From JBBCJM01 sp037190175 (GTDB taxonomy: Bacteria > Pseudomonadota > Alphaproteobacteria > Rhodobacterales > Rhodobacteraceae), in contig JBBCJM010000113.1 of assembly GCA_037190175.1 (NCBI GenBank), positions 1 to 15,490 on the forward strand: 15,490 nt of DNA, written 5' to 3'. Numbering within the stretch: the first letter of the stretch is position 1; each line of letters starts with the position of its first letter. Below the pieces are notes generated by a model that was not told where the DNA came from, did no database searches, and worked only from the letters and a program-made list of their open reading frames with translations. Positions 1-6,238 of the stretch are shown piece by piece. A program made the translations under genes and the position numbers.

Positions 1-37
1 GGATATTTGGATCAAAGCGAAATAAAGGAAGAAAGGC
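1..37 (+). repeat. Left-edge copy of a GGATATTTG-type intergenic element
   Basis: The window opens with GGATATTTG, followed by a purine-rich AAAG/GAAA/AAGG tract. The same GGATATTTG core followed by a CAAGATGAAAG tract occurs at 10995-11020, also upstream of a plus-strand gene. I recall similar elements in many Rhodobacterales intergenic regions, usually after a GC hairpin; here any hairpin would lie outside the window. The function is unknown. Only the nine-base core is identical between the two copies, so the match could be partly chance in such a GC-rich background. Confidence 0.45.
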
Positions 38-132
38 CGCCCGCCGGGCCGGGAATGCCGATGGACCCCGGGGGCCGGGTCCTCGCCCCGGCGCTTGTCC
101 GGTGCGCGGGTTTCGTGCCATGAACCCTCAGC

Positions 133-150
133 CCCGCCGGTTCCGGCGGG
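133..150 (+). other. GC hairpin in the leader of the epimerase gene
   Basis: CCCGCCGG and CCGGCGGG face each other around a two-base TT centre, which folds in practice as a seven-pair stem with a four-base loop. It ends 26 bases before the chosen ATG at 177. There is no T-tract, so it is not an obvious intrinsic terminator. A weaker GGACCC/GGGTCC pairing lies at 63-82. The rest of 38-176 holds no gene that I can support. Confidence 0.35.
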
Positions 151-176
151 CAGGCAACCGTTCGGGCGGGGGATCC

Positions 177-1175
177 ATGAGGAAAGCGCTTGTCACCGGG
201 TCCGCCGGCTTCATCGGCTATCACTGCTGCCGGCGCCTGCTGGCCGAGGGGATCGCGGTGACCGGCGTCGATGCGATGACCGATTACTACGACGTCGCGC
301 TGAAGGAAGCCCGGCAGGCGCAGCTCGTGGCCCTGCCCGGCTTCCGCGCCGTCGCCGGCCGGATCGAGACCCCGGGGCTGCTGGCGGATCTGTTCGCCGC
401 CGAACGGCCGGACGTGGTGATCCATCTCGCCGCCCAGGCCGGGGTGCGCCATTCCATCGAGGCGCCGCGCGCCTATCTCGACAGCAATATCGCCGGCACC
501 TTCGAGCTGCTCGAGGCCGCCCGCGCCCATCCGCCGGCGCATCTGCTGCTGGCCTCGACCTCCTCGGCCTTCGGCGCCAACACCGCGATGCCCTACCGCG
601 AGACCGACCGGGCCGACCACCAGATGTCGTTCTACGCCGCCACCAAGAAGGCGACCGAGGCGATGGCGCATTCCTATGCCCATCTCTACGGCCTGCCGGT
701 GACGATGTTCCGCTTCTTCACCGTCTACGGGCCCTGGGGGCGGCCCGACATGGCGCTGTTCAAGTTCGTGCGCGCGATCCTCGCCGGAGAGCCGATCGAC
801 GTCTACAACCACGGCGAGATGCGGCGCGACTTCACCTATGTCGACGATCTGGTGGCGGCGATCCGGGCGCTGGCCGATGCGGTGCCGGGCCGGGTGCCCG
901 CCTGCCCCGAGGACAGCCTGTCGCCGGTGGCGCCCTGGCGGGTGGTCAACATCGGCAACGGCGATCCGGTGCGGCTGGGCGATTTCATCGACGCCATCGA
1001 GGCGGCGCTGGGGCGGCGGGCGCGGCGCAACCTGATGCCGATGCAGCCCGGCGACGTGCCGGCGACCTGGGCCGACACCACGCTTCTGCGCGCGCTGACG
1101 GGCGAGGCGCCGCGGACCCCGGTGCGCGAGGGGGTGCAGGCCTTCGTCGACTGGTATCTCGGCCATTACGCCTGA
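177..1175 (+). CDS. NAD-dependent epimerase, UDP-glucuronate 4-epimerase-like
   Basis: A 332-residue extended short-chain dehydrogenase/reductase of the nucleotide-sugar epimerase family. Seen: Rossmann loop GSAGFIG at 8-14, Asp32 after the second strand, HLAAQAG at 83-89, STSS at 127-130, catalytic pair Tyr153/Lys157 (YAATK), FFTVYGPWGRPDMA at 180-193 and RDFTYVDD at 217-224. The VDAMTDYYD and GRPDMA segments are typical of UDP-glucuronate to UDP-galacturonate 4-epimerases, so it probably supplies UDP-GalA in the cytoplasm for core, O-chain or capsule. ATG 177 was chosen because the Rossmann strand begins at once and GGGCGGGGGA precedes it; a GTG at 102 in the same frame would add 25 unlikely residues. 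neuB follows after 89 bases. The exact substrate is inferred; UDP-glucose 4-epimerase or a dehydratase is less likely. Confidence 0.85.
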   Translation: MRKALVTGSAGFIGYHCCRRLLAEGIAVTGVDAMTDYYDVALKEARQAQLVALPGFRAVAGRIETPGLLADLFAAERPDVVIHLAAQAGVRHSIEAPRAYLDSNIAGTFELLEAARAHPPAHLLLASTSSAFGANTAMPYRETDRADHQMSFYAATKKATEAMAHSYAHLYGLPVTMFRFFTVYGPWGRPDMALFKFVRAILAGEPIDVYNHGEMRRDFTYVDDLVAAIRALADAVPGRVPACPEDSLSPVAPWRVVNIGNGDPVRLGDFIDAIEAALGRRARRNLMPMQPGDVPATWADTTLLRALTGEAPRTPVREGVQAFVDWYLGHYA

Positions 1176-1264
1176 GGGGCGGTTGCCCCCGGTCCGCGAT
1201 GCCCCTAGATCCGGGGGCAGATCCCTAGCGGGGCGCGCGCCCCCGGACAGCCAGCGAGGACGTC
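1176..1264 (+). other. Spacer between the epimerase gene and neuB, with hairpins
   Basis: Immediately after the stop codon is GGGGC-GGTT-GCCCC (1176-1189), with no T-tract. Next comes an imperfect inverted repeat in which CCCCTAGATC (1202-1211) faces GATCCCTAGCGGGG. These could attenuate or stabilise a shared transcript. Whether neuB is co-transcribed with the epimerase gene or has its own promoter cannot be decided from the sequence. AGGA at 1257-1260 is the likely ribosome binding site of neuB. Confidence 0.35.
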
Positions 1265-2305
1265 GTGCAGAACTCCATCACCATCGCCGGGCGCACCATC
1301 GGGCCCGCCCATCCGCCGCTGGTCATCGCCGAGATCGGCATCAACCACGGCGGCGATCTGGGGGTGGCGAAGGAGATGGTGCGCCTCGCCGCCGCCTCGG
1401 GCTGCGAGATGGTCAAGCACCAGACCCATATCCTGGAAGACGAGATGACCGACGAGGCCAAGGCGATCTTTCCGCCGAACGCCGATGTCTCGATCTGGCA
1501 TGTGATGGAGCGCTGCGCGCTGAGCCTGGACGAGGAGGCGGAGCTGAAGCGCTACACCGAGTCGCTGGGGATGATCTGGATCTCCACCCCGTTCTCGCGC
1601 GCCGCCGCCGATTATCTGGAAAGCCTCGACGTACCCGCCTACACGATCGGCAGCGGAGAGGCCGACAACCTGCCGCTGATCCGCCACATCGCGCGCAAGG
1701 GCAAGCCGGTGATCCTGTCGACCGGCATGCAGACGATTCAAAGCATCCGCGCCAGCGTCGACATCCTCGACGCCGCCGGCGTGCCCTATGCGCTCTTGGA
1801 ATGCACCAACCTCTACCCCTCGCCGCCCGAGATCGTGTCCCTGCGCGGCGTCACCGAGCTGCGGCAGGCGTTCCCGAAGGCGGTCGTCGGCTTTTCCGAC
1901 CATTCCATCGGGCCGGAGATGGCCCTGGCCTCGGTCGCGCTGGGGGCCTCGATCCTCGAACGGCACTACACCGACAGCCGCTACCGCAAGGGCCCCGACA
2001 TCATCAACTCGATGGACCCGGCGGAACTGCGGTTCCTGATCGACCGCTCGCGCGAGATCTGGATCGCCGCCAACACCCCCAAGCAACGCAGCGCGCCCGA
2101 GGAAGACGTCTACCGCTTCGCCCGCGGATCGGTGGTGGCCGATGCCGACCTGCCCGCGGGCCATGTGATCGGGGAGGCCGACATCTGGGCCCGCCGCCCC
2201 GGCTCGGGCGAGATCGCGGCCTATGATTTCGACAGGGTGGTGGGGAAACGGCTGACCCGGGCCGTCACCCGCAACAGGCAGCTTAAGTGGAGCGATCTGG
2301 CCTGA
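1265..2305 (+). CDS. neuB: NeuB, sialic (nonulosonic) acid synthase
   Basis: A 346-residue, PEP-dependent nine-carbon ulosonic acid synthase; it condenses ManNAc (or a related N-acylated hexose) with phosphoenolpyruvate in the cytoplasm. An N-terminal TIM barrel covers about 18-260, with AEIGINH at 22-28, KHQTH at 51-55, ISTPFSR at 106-112, GSGE at 129-132, TNLYPSP at 181-187, GFSDHS at 209-214 and ERHYTD at 232-237; His213 and His234 correspond to the metal-binding histidines. The C-terminal SAF (antifreeze-like) domain covers about 285-346, with WARRPGSG supplying the arginine used by the dimer partner. KHQTHILEDEM and the RKGPDI segment resemble, from memory, the Campylobacter Neu5Ac synthase type more than the KFQT type. 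The start is GTG with AGGA only four bases upstream; no better in-frame start fits the family N terminus. The gene converges on the minus-strand methyltransferase with a four-base gap. The exact sugar is not settled by sequence. Confidence 0.93.
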   Translation: MQNSITIAGRTIGPAHPPLVIAEIGINHGGDLGVAKEMVRLAAASGCEMVKHQTHILEDEMTDEAKAIFPPNADVSIWHVMERCALSLDEEAELKRYTESLGMIWISTPFSRAAADYLESLDVPAYTIGSGEADNLPLIRHIARKGKPVILSTGMQTIQSIRASVDILDAAGVPYALLECTNLYPSPPEIVSLRGVTELRQAFPKAVVGFSDHSIGPEMALASVALGASILERHYTDSRYRKGPDIINSMDPAELRFLIDRSREIWIAANTPKQRSAPEEDVYRFARGSVVADADLPAGHVIGEADIWARRPGSGEIAAYDFDRVVGKRLTRAVTRNRQLKWSDLA

Positions 2306-2309
2306 GCCT

Positions 2310-2975
2310 TCAGTAATCCGGCAGGTCGGCCACCCGCCACAGGCTCAGCGATTTTCCCGGCCCCTGGCCGCGTTCCTGCTCCTGCCCCTCGGCCAGCAGG
2401 GCCACCGGCGGGGGAAAGCCGAAGGGCGGCCGCTCCAGGTCGAGCGAGCGCCACTGGCCGGTCTCGATCTCGTCGTTGGTGCCGAGGCCGGGATAGGTCG
2501 TGGTCAACAGCCAGGTGGACCCGGACGCCTTGATGGCGCGGATCGCCGCCATCAGATGCGGCGTCGACAGATGCACCAGGCAATCGCGGGTGAACACCAG
2601 ATCATGGCGCGGGATCGGGCCGCCGATCAGGTCGATCACCTCGAAGGCCACGCCCGGGCGGGCATGGCGGCGGCGGTTCTCCTCGATCAGCGGGGCCACG
2701 ATGTCGCCGCCGGTATAGCGCTCGACCCCGAGATCGACATGCGCCATCCAGAACCAGTCGCCGCAGGGCAGGTCGAGAAAGCTGCGGATCCCCAGGGGCG
2801 CGATGAAGCCCGGCAACTGCTGGCGCAGCGTCTCGGTCGCGGCGAGGTTCGAGCCCTTGCCGGACCGGCTGTCGCGGTCGCCCCATTTGTTGGTCCGCCA
2901 GTAGCGGGTGAAGATCTGCGCAGGGCTCTTGCGGCGCAGTTTCCAGCGGCGGATCCGGTCGCGAAGTCCTGTCAT
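2310..2975 (-). CDS. Class I SAM-dependent methyltransferase of a surface-sugar cluster
   Basis: A 221-residue protein with a short basic N terminus (1-20) and a single Rossmann-type methyltransferase fold. Seen: motif I FLDLPCGDW at 67-75, in the DxPCGD form; YTGGDIV at 87-93, with Asp91 placed to hold the SAM ribose; IDLI at 114-117; and a TRDCLVHL segment at 129-136 corresponding to motif IV. No membrane segment is visible. I recall this DxPCGD group from polysaccharide and LPS loci, where O- or N-methylation of a sugar is the usual proposal. Its ATG directly follows the TAG of the upstream glycosyltransferase gene (TAGATG), so the two are almost certainly translated together. The acceptor is unknown. 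Confidence 0.75.
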   Translation of the reverse strand: MTGLRDRIRRWKLRRKSPAQIFTRYWRTNKWGDRDSRSGKGSNLAATETLRQQLPGFIAPLGIRSFLDLPCGDWFWMAHVDLGVERYTGGDIVAPLIEENRRRHARPGVAFEVIDLIGGPIPRHDLVFTRDCLVHLSTPHLMAAIRAIKASGSTWLLTTTYPGLGTNDEIETGQWRSLDLERPPFGFPPPVALLAEGQEQERGQGPGKSLSLWRVADLPDY

Positions 2976-3779
2976 CTAGGCCTCTTTCCCGAAGGGCGGC
3001 ATCCGGCCGCCGTGTCCGACCCAGTAATCCCGCACCCAGCCCACCTGTCCATGGCCCATGTGGGGGAAGCGGTCCCAGAACCCGGCCCGTTCGGGCACCA
3101 GATCCATCGGGCGGGGCGTGCCGTGGAAGGCCACCACCCGCGTGCCGGGCGGCGGGGCGCGGGGCGGCAGGAACAGGTCGGCCCCGACGGGGCGGCGCAG
3201 GTGGCGCTTGAAGCTGATCACCCAGCCCTCGGGCCAGAAGCCGGGGGCGCGGGCATGGGCGCCGACGAAATCCTGCTCGTTGGCATAGTCCCGCATCGCG
3301 CCCGCCTTGTCGGCCAGGAAGGCCGAGAGGATCTGCGATTCCCGCCCGAGGTCGAAGGCGAAGATGCAGGTGCCGGTCTCGGGCCGCGCCCCCGCCCGCC
3401 CGCCGGGGCGCCAGCCCTCGCCCATGTCGGTGCTGACCAGATCGCCGCCGCCGAAGTCGAACATGTCGTCCAGCCCGCCCAGCACGATCATGTCGAGATC
3501 GACGAACAGACAGCGCCCGCGCAACCCATGCAGGTCGGGCAGGTAGAGCGCGAGCTTGGGCCAGACCCCGGGCGCGCGCCATTCCGCCGCCGTCAGCCCG
3601 ATGTCGGGGATCGGCAGCGCCTCGACCCCCGGCAACAGCCCCGCCGCATCGTCGGTCAGGCAGACAAAGCGGAACGGGCCCGTCAGGCCGGCGCGGCAGG
3701 CGGTGTAGAGCACGTTGACGTAATCGGCCGGGAACACCGTGCCCCATTTCATGCACAGGACGATGCGGGACTGGGACAT
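2976..3779 (-). CDS. DxD glycosyltransferase-like protein
   Basis: A 267-residue protein of a GT-A-like family that I recall as common in alphaproteobacterial glycan loci; most members lack a biochemical assignment. Seen: CMKWGTVFPADYVN at 9-22, RFVCLTDD at 37-44, WPKLALY at 73-79, the DxD-type motif VDLDMIV at 93-99 (Asp94, Asp96, expected to hold Mn and the nucleotide sugar), NEQDF at 167-171, FWPEGWVISFKRH at 181-193 and a C-terminal AFHGTPRP at 217-224 resembling the HG ending of GT8-type enzymes. There is no signal peptide. GGAAAG lies seven bases before ATG 3779. It is coupled to the methyltransferase and divergent from neuC across 96 bases. It is related in layout to the protein at 10013-10900. 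Donor and acceptor are unknown. Confidence 0.72.
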   Translation of the reverse strand: MSQSRIVLCMKWGTVFPADYVNVLYTACRAGLTGPFRFVCLTDDAAGLLPGVEALPIPDIGLTAAEWRAPGVWPKLALYLPDLHGLRGRCLFVDLDMIVLGGLDDMFDFGGGDLVSTDMGEGWRPGGRAGARPETGTCIFAFDLGRESQILSAFLADKAGAMRDYANEQDFVGAHARAPGFWPEGWVISFKRHLRRPVGADLFLPPRAPPPGTRVVAFHGTPRPMDLVPERAGFWDRFPHMGHGQVGWVRDYWVGHGGRMPPFGKEA

Positions 3780-3780
3780 C

Positions 3781-3804
3781 TCGGGCTTTCCGTCGGGCTC
3801 TCCG
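3781..3804 (-). repeat. Tandem 12-base repeat over the ribosome binding site
   Basis: TCGGGCTTTCCG (3781-3792) is followed directly by TCGGGCTCTCCG (3793-3804), with one mismatch. On the minus strand these read CGGAGAGCCCGA then CGGAAAGCCCGA, just before the glycosyltransferase ATG at 3779. Each unit therefore carries a purine-rich GGAGAG or GGAAAG Shine-Dalgarno-like core. Confidence 0.6.
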
Positions 3805-3813
3805 GCCCGTGGC

Positions 3814-3842
3814 TAGACAATCCGCGCCATCCTGTCCATATC
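3814..3842 (+). promoter_or_regulatory. Candidate sigma70-type promoter for neuC-waaA-waaA
   Basis: TAGACA (3814-3819), a 17-base spacer, then CATATC (3837-3842). The -35 box differs from consensus at one position; the -10 box matches at only three of six. It would start transcription near 3849, leaving a short leader that includes AGGGGA (3858-3863) before the neuC ATG at 3876. It lies in the 96-base divergent gap, the only non-coding space available for both flanking operons. This is a visual pattern match only. Confidence 0.25.
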
Positions 3843-3875
3843 GGCACGAGGCCAGACAGGGGAAACCGCCGTTCC

Positions 3876-5000
3876 ATGACCCGCTCCCTCCTGTTCCTCA
3901 CCGGCACCCGCGCCGATTTCGGCAAGCTGGAACCCCTGGCCGCCGCGGCCCGCGATGCGGGGCACCAGGTGGCCTTCTTCGTCACCGGCATGCACATGAT
4001 GGGCCGCTACGGCCTGACAGTGAACGAGGTGCGCCGGATGCCGGGCACCGCCACGCACGAGTTCCTCAACCAGCGGGCGGGCGATCCCCAGGACATCGTG
4101 CTGGCCAAGACCGTCACGGGCCTCTCGGACTATCTGGCCGAGAACCGCCCCGACCTCTTGGTGATCCACGGCGACCGGATCGAGGCGCTGGCCGGCTCGC
4201 TGGTCGCCGCCACCAACTACATCCGTTCGGCGCATGTCGAGGGCGGCGAGGTATCCGGCACCATCGACGAGGTGTTCCGGCACTGCAACACCAAGCTCTG
4301 CACGCATCACTTCGTGTCGTCCGACACCGCGAAGCGGCGGGTGATGGCGCTGGGGGAGCCCGAGGGCTCGATCCATGTCATCGGCTCGCCGGAACTGGAT
4401 TTCCACGCCGGCTCCTCGGGGGTGACGCTGGATCAGGTGCGGGCGCGCTACGGCATTCCGTTCGCCGATTACGGCATCGCCACCTTCCACCCCGTCACCT
4501 CCGAACAGGCCACCATGGGCGCGCAGGCCGCCGCGCTGTTCGGCGCGCTGGAGGCGTCGGGGCGGAACTTCGTGGTGATCGCGCCGAACAACGACCCCGG
4601 ATCCGAGGGGATTTTCGCGGTGATAGGGGCGCTGCCCCCCGAACGGTTCCGGGTGCTGCCCTCGATGCGGTTCGCGCATTTCTCGGAACTGATGAAGCAT
4701 GCCGCCTGCGTGGTCGGCAATTCCAGCGCCGGGGTGCGCGAGGCGCCGTTCCTCGGCATCCCCTCGCTCGATGTCGGCACCCGGCAGAGCAACCGGGCCG
4801 AGGCCGGGTCGGTCTCCGCCTGTGCCGCCGGGGATACGGCGGCCATCGCGGGGTTTCTGGCACGGGAATGGGGCCGCCGCCACCCGCCGCACAAGGGCTT
4901 CGGCGAGGGGCGGGCGGCCGACCGTTTCGCCGCCGTGCTGGCCGATCCCGGCTTCTGGGCGCGGGGCTTGCAGAAGTCCTTCCAGGACATCGGGGGATGA
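3876..5000 (+). CDS. neuC: NeuC, hydrolysing UDP-GlcNAc 2-epimerase
   Basis: A 374-residue GT-B-fold enzyme of the WecB/NeuC family that converts UDP-GlcNAc to ManNAc plus UDP, the first step of sialic acid synthesis. Seen: LTGTRADFGKLEPL at 8-21, TGMHM at 37-41, VIHGDR at 96-101, AHVEGGEVSGTIDE at 119-132 (Glu122 and Glu125 in the family's acidic active-site segment), IGSPELD at 169-175, FHPVTSE at 204-210, PNND at 237-240, GNSSAG at 281-286 and GTRQ at 301-304. The GTRAD opening and the GGEVSGTIDE signature mark the hydrolysing NeuC group, not non-hydrolysing WecB. The start is ATG with AGGGGA twelve bases upstream. Its TGA overlaps the ATG of the next gene (ATGA), tying its translation to two GT30 transferases. 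An alternative substrate such as UDP-diNAcBac (legionaminate route) is possible, but no genes making that sugar are present here. Confidence 0.92.
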   Translation: MTRSLLFLTGTRADFGKLEPLAAAARDAGHQVAFFVTGMHMMGRYGLTVNEVRRMPGTATHEFLNQRAGDPQDIVLAKTVTGLSDYLAENRPDLLVIHGDRIEALAGSLVAATNYIRSAHVEGGEVSGTIDEVFRHCNTKLCTHHFVSSDTAKRRVMALGEPEGSIHVIGSPELDFHAGSSGVTLDQVRARYGIPFADYGIATFHPVTSEQATMGAQAAALFGALEASGRNFVVIAPNNDPGSEGIFAVIGALPPERFRVLPSMRFAHFSELMKHAACVVGNSSAGVREAPFLGIPSLDVGTRQSNRAEAGSVSACAAGDTAAIAGFLAREWGRRHPPHKGFGEGRAADRFAAVLADPGFWARGLQKSFQDIGG

Positions 5001-6238
5001 GCGCGGGGCTGCGGGCCTATCTCATGGCCGCCCGCGCCCTGCCGCTGCTGGCCCCCTGGGCGCTGCGCCGCCGTCTGGCCCGCGGCAAGGAGGATCCGGC
5101 GCGCTGGCGCGAGAAGCTGGGGGAACCGTCCCTGCCCCGCCCCGACCGCCCGCTGGTCTGGCTGCATGCCGTGGGTCTGGGCGAGGTGCTGGCCCTGCGC
5201 GGGCTGATCGCCGAGATGGGACGGCAGGCGCCGGGGGCGGAGTTCCTCGTCACCTCCACCGCGCGGTCCTCGGCGCAGGTGCTGGCGGCCAACCTGCCGG
5301 AGCGCTGCCGCCACCAGTTCCTGCCGCTGGATGCGCCGGGATATGTGGCGCGGTTCCTCGACCACTGGCGGCCCTGCCTGTCGGTCTGGGCGGAGCAGGA
5401 GATCTGGCCCGGTGCCGTGCTGGCCGCCGATGCACGGGGGATCCCGCTCGCCCTGATCAACGCCCGCATCACCGAAGCCAGCCATGCCCGGCGTGCCCGG
5501 GCGAGGGGGATTTACGCCGATCTGCTGGGGCGCTTCGTGCTGGTCTCGGCGCAGGATACCGCCACCGCCGCCCGGCTGGCCGATCTCGGCGCGCGTGACG
5601 TACGGGTCGGCGGCTCGCTGAAGCCCGCCGCTCCGTCGCTGGCGGCGGATCCGGCGGAACTGGCCCGCTTGCAGGCGCTCTTGGCGGGGCGCAAGATCTG
5701 GGCCGCCGCCTCTACCCATCCCGGCGACGAGGCCGAGGCGCTGGCGGCCGCCCGGGCGCTGCCCGGGCATCTGCTGATCCTCGCCCCGCGCGACATCGCC
5801 CGGGCGGACGGGATCGCCGCGGATCTGGCCGCACAGAGCCTGATATTCGCCCGCCGCAGCCGGGGCGAGCTGCCGGGGCCGGGCACGCAGGTCTGGCTCG
5901 CCGACAGCTACGGCGAGCTGGGCCTGTGGTATCGGCTGGCCGAGGCCGCGCTGGTCGGCGGGGGCTTCGATGCCATCGGCGGGCACAACCCGTGGGAGGC
6001 GGCGGCGCTAGATACAGCGGTGCTGCACGGCCCCGATGTGGCGAATTTCGCCGCCGATTACGCGCTGCTGGCCGAGGCCGGGGCCGCGCGCAGGCTGGCG
6101 CCGGGGGGACTGGCGGCGGCCTTGCAGGACCCTGCCCTGGCCGGAATGGTGCCGCGCGCCCGCGCCTTGGTGGACCGGGCGCAAGGCAGCCTCGCGCCGC
6201 TGGCACAGGAGTTGCTGGCGCTGGGGCGCCTGCCATGA
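4997..6238 (+). CDS. waaA: GT30 family transferase, WaaA/KdtA-like (first copy)
   Basis: A 413-residue GT-B glycosyltransferase of family GT30, whose known members move Kdo from CMP-Kdo to lipid A precursors at the inner membrane. Seen: REKLGE at 38-43; HAVGLGE at 57-63, with Glu63 at the catalytic glutamate position; EQEIWPG at 133-139; INARITEASH at 154-163; GGSLKP at 205-210; ASTHPGDEAEA at 238-248; LLILAPRDIAR at 259-269; ADSYGEL at 302-308; GGGFDAIGGHNPWEAAAL at 321-338 and HGPDVANF at 344-351. The hydrophobic stretch at 5-24 could be a membrane anchor, though a modest one. Odd: the usual RHPER block reads RDIAR, and the usual serine of HxxSxGE is glycine. It overlaps neuC and the second GT30 gene by four bases each. 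Kdo transfer is the default inference; because it is coupled to neuC, a nonulosonic acid donor should be considered. Confidence 0.85.
   Translation: MSAGLRAYLMAARALPLLAPWALRRRLARGKEDPARWREKLGEPSLPRPDRPLVWLHAVGLGEVLALRGLIAEMGRQAPGAEFLVTSTARSSAQVLAANLPERCRHQFLPLDAPGYVARFLDHWRPCLSVWAEQEIWPGAVLAADARGIPLALINARITEASHARRARARGIYADLLGRFVLVSAQDTATAARLADLGARDVRVGGSLKPAAPSLAADPAELARLQALLAGRKIWAAASTHPGDEAEALAAARALPGHLLILAPRDIARADGIAADLAAQSLIFARRSRGELPGPGTQVWLADSYGELGLWYRLAEAALVGGGFDAIGGHNPWEAAALDTAVLHGPDVANFAADYALLAEAGAARRLAPGGLAAALQDPALAGMVPRARALVDRAQGSLAPLAQELLALGRLP

Noticed and set aside
95..123. TTGTCC with a downstream CATGAA as a promoter for the epimerase gene
   Set aside because: The -10 box matches at only three positions with an 18-base spacer, too weak to list as a feature.
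12..1166. Long minus-strand open frame opposite the epimerase gene
   Set aside because: Arginine-, histidine- and glycine-rich translation with no recognisable domain; it mirrors the clear plus-strand epimerase and is an artefact of high GC.
1265..2305. NeuB as pseudaminic acid synthase
   Set aside because: None of the other pseudaminate genes (PseB, PseC, PseH, PseG) is present, and the KHQTH and RKGPDI segments fit the Neu5Ac type better.
2556..3875. In-frame upstream extension of neuC
   Set aside because: The open frame continues, but it is antisense to the methyltransferase and glycosyltransferase genes; NeuC family proteins begin at the GTRAD strand, as with ATG 3876.
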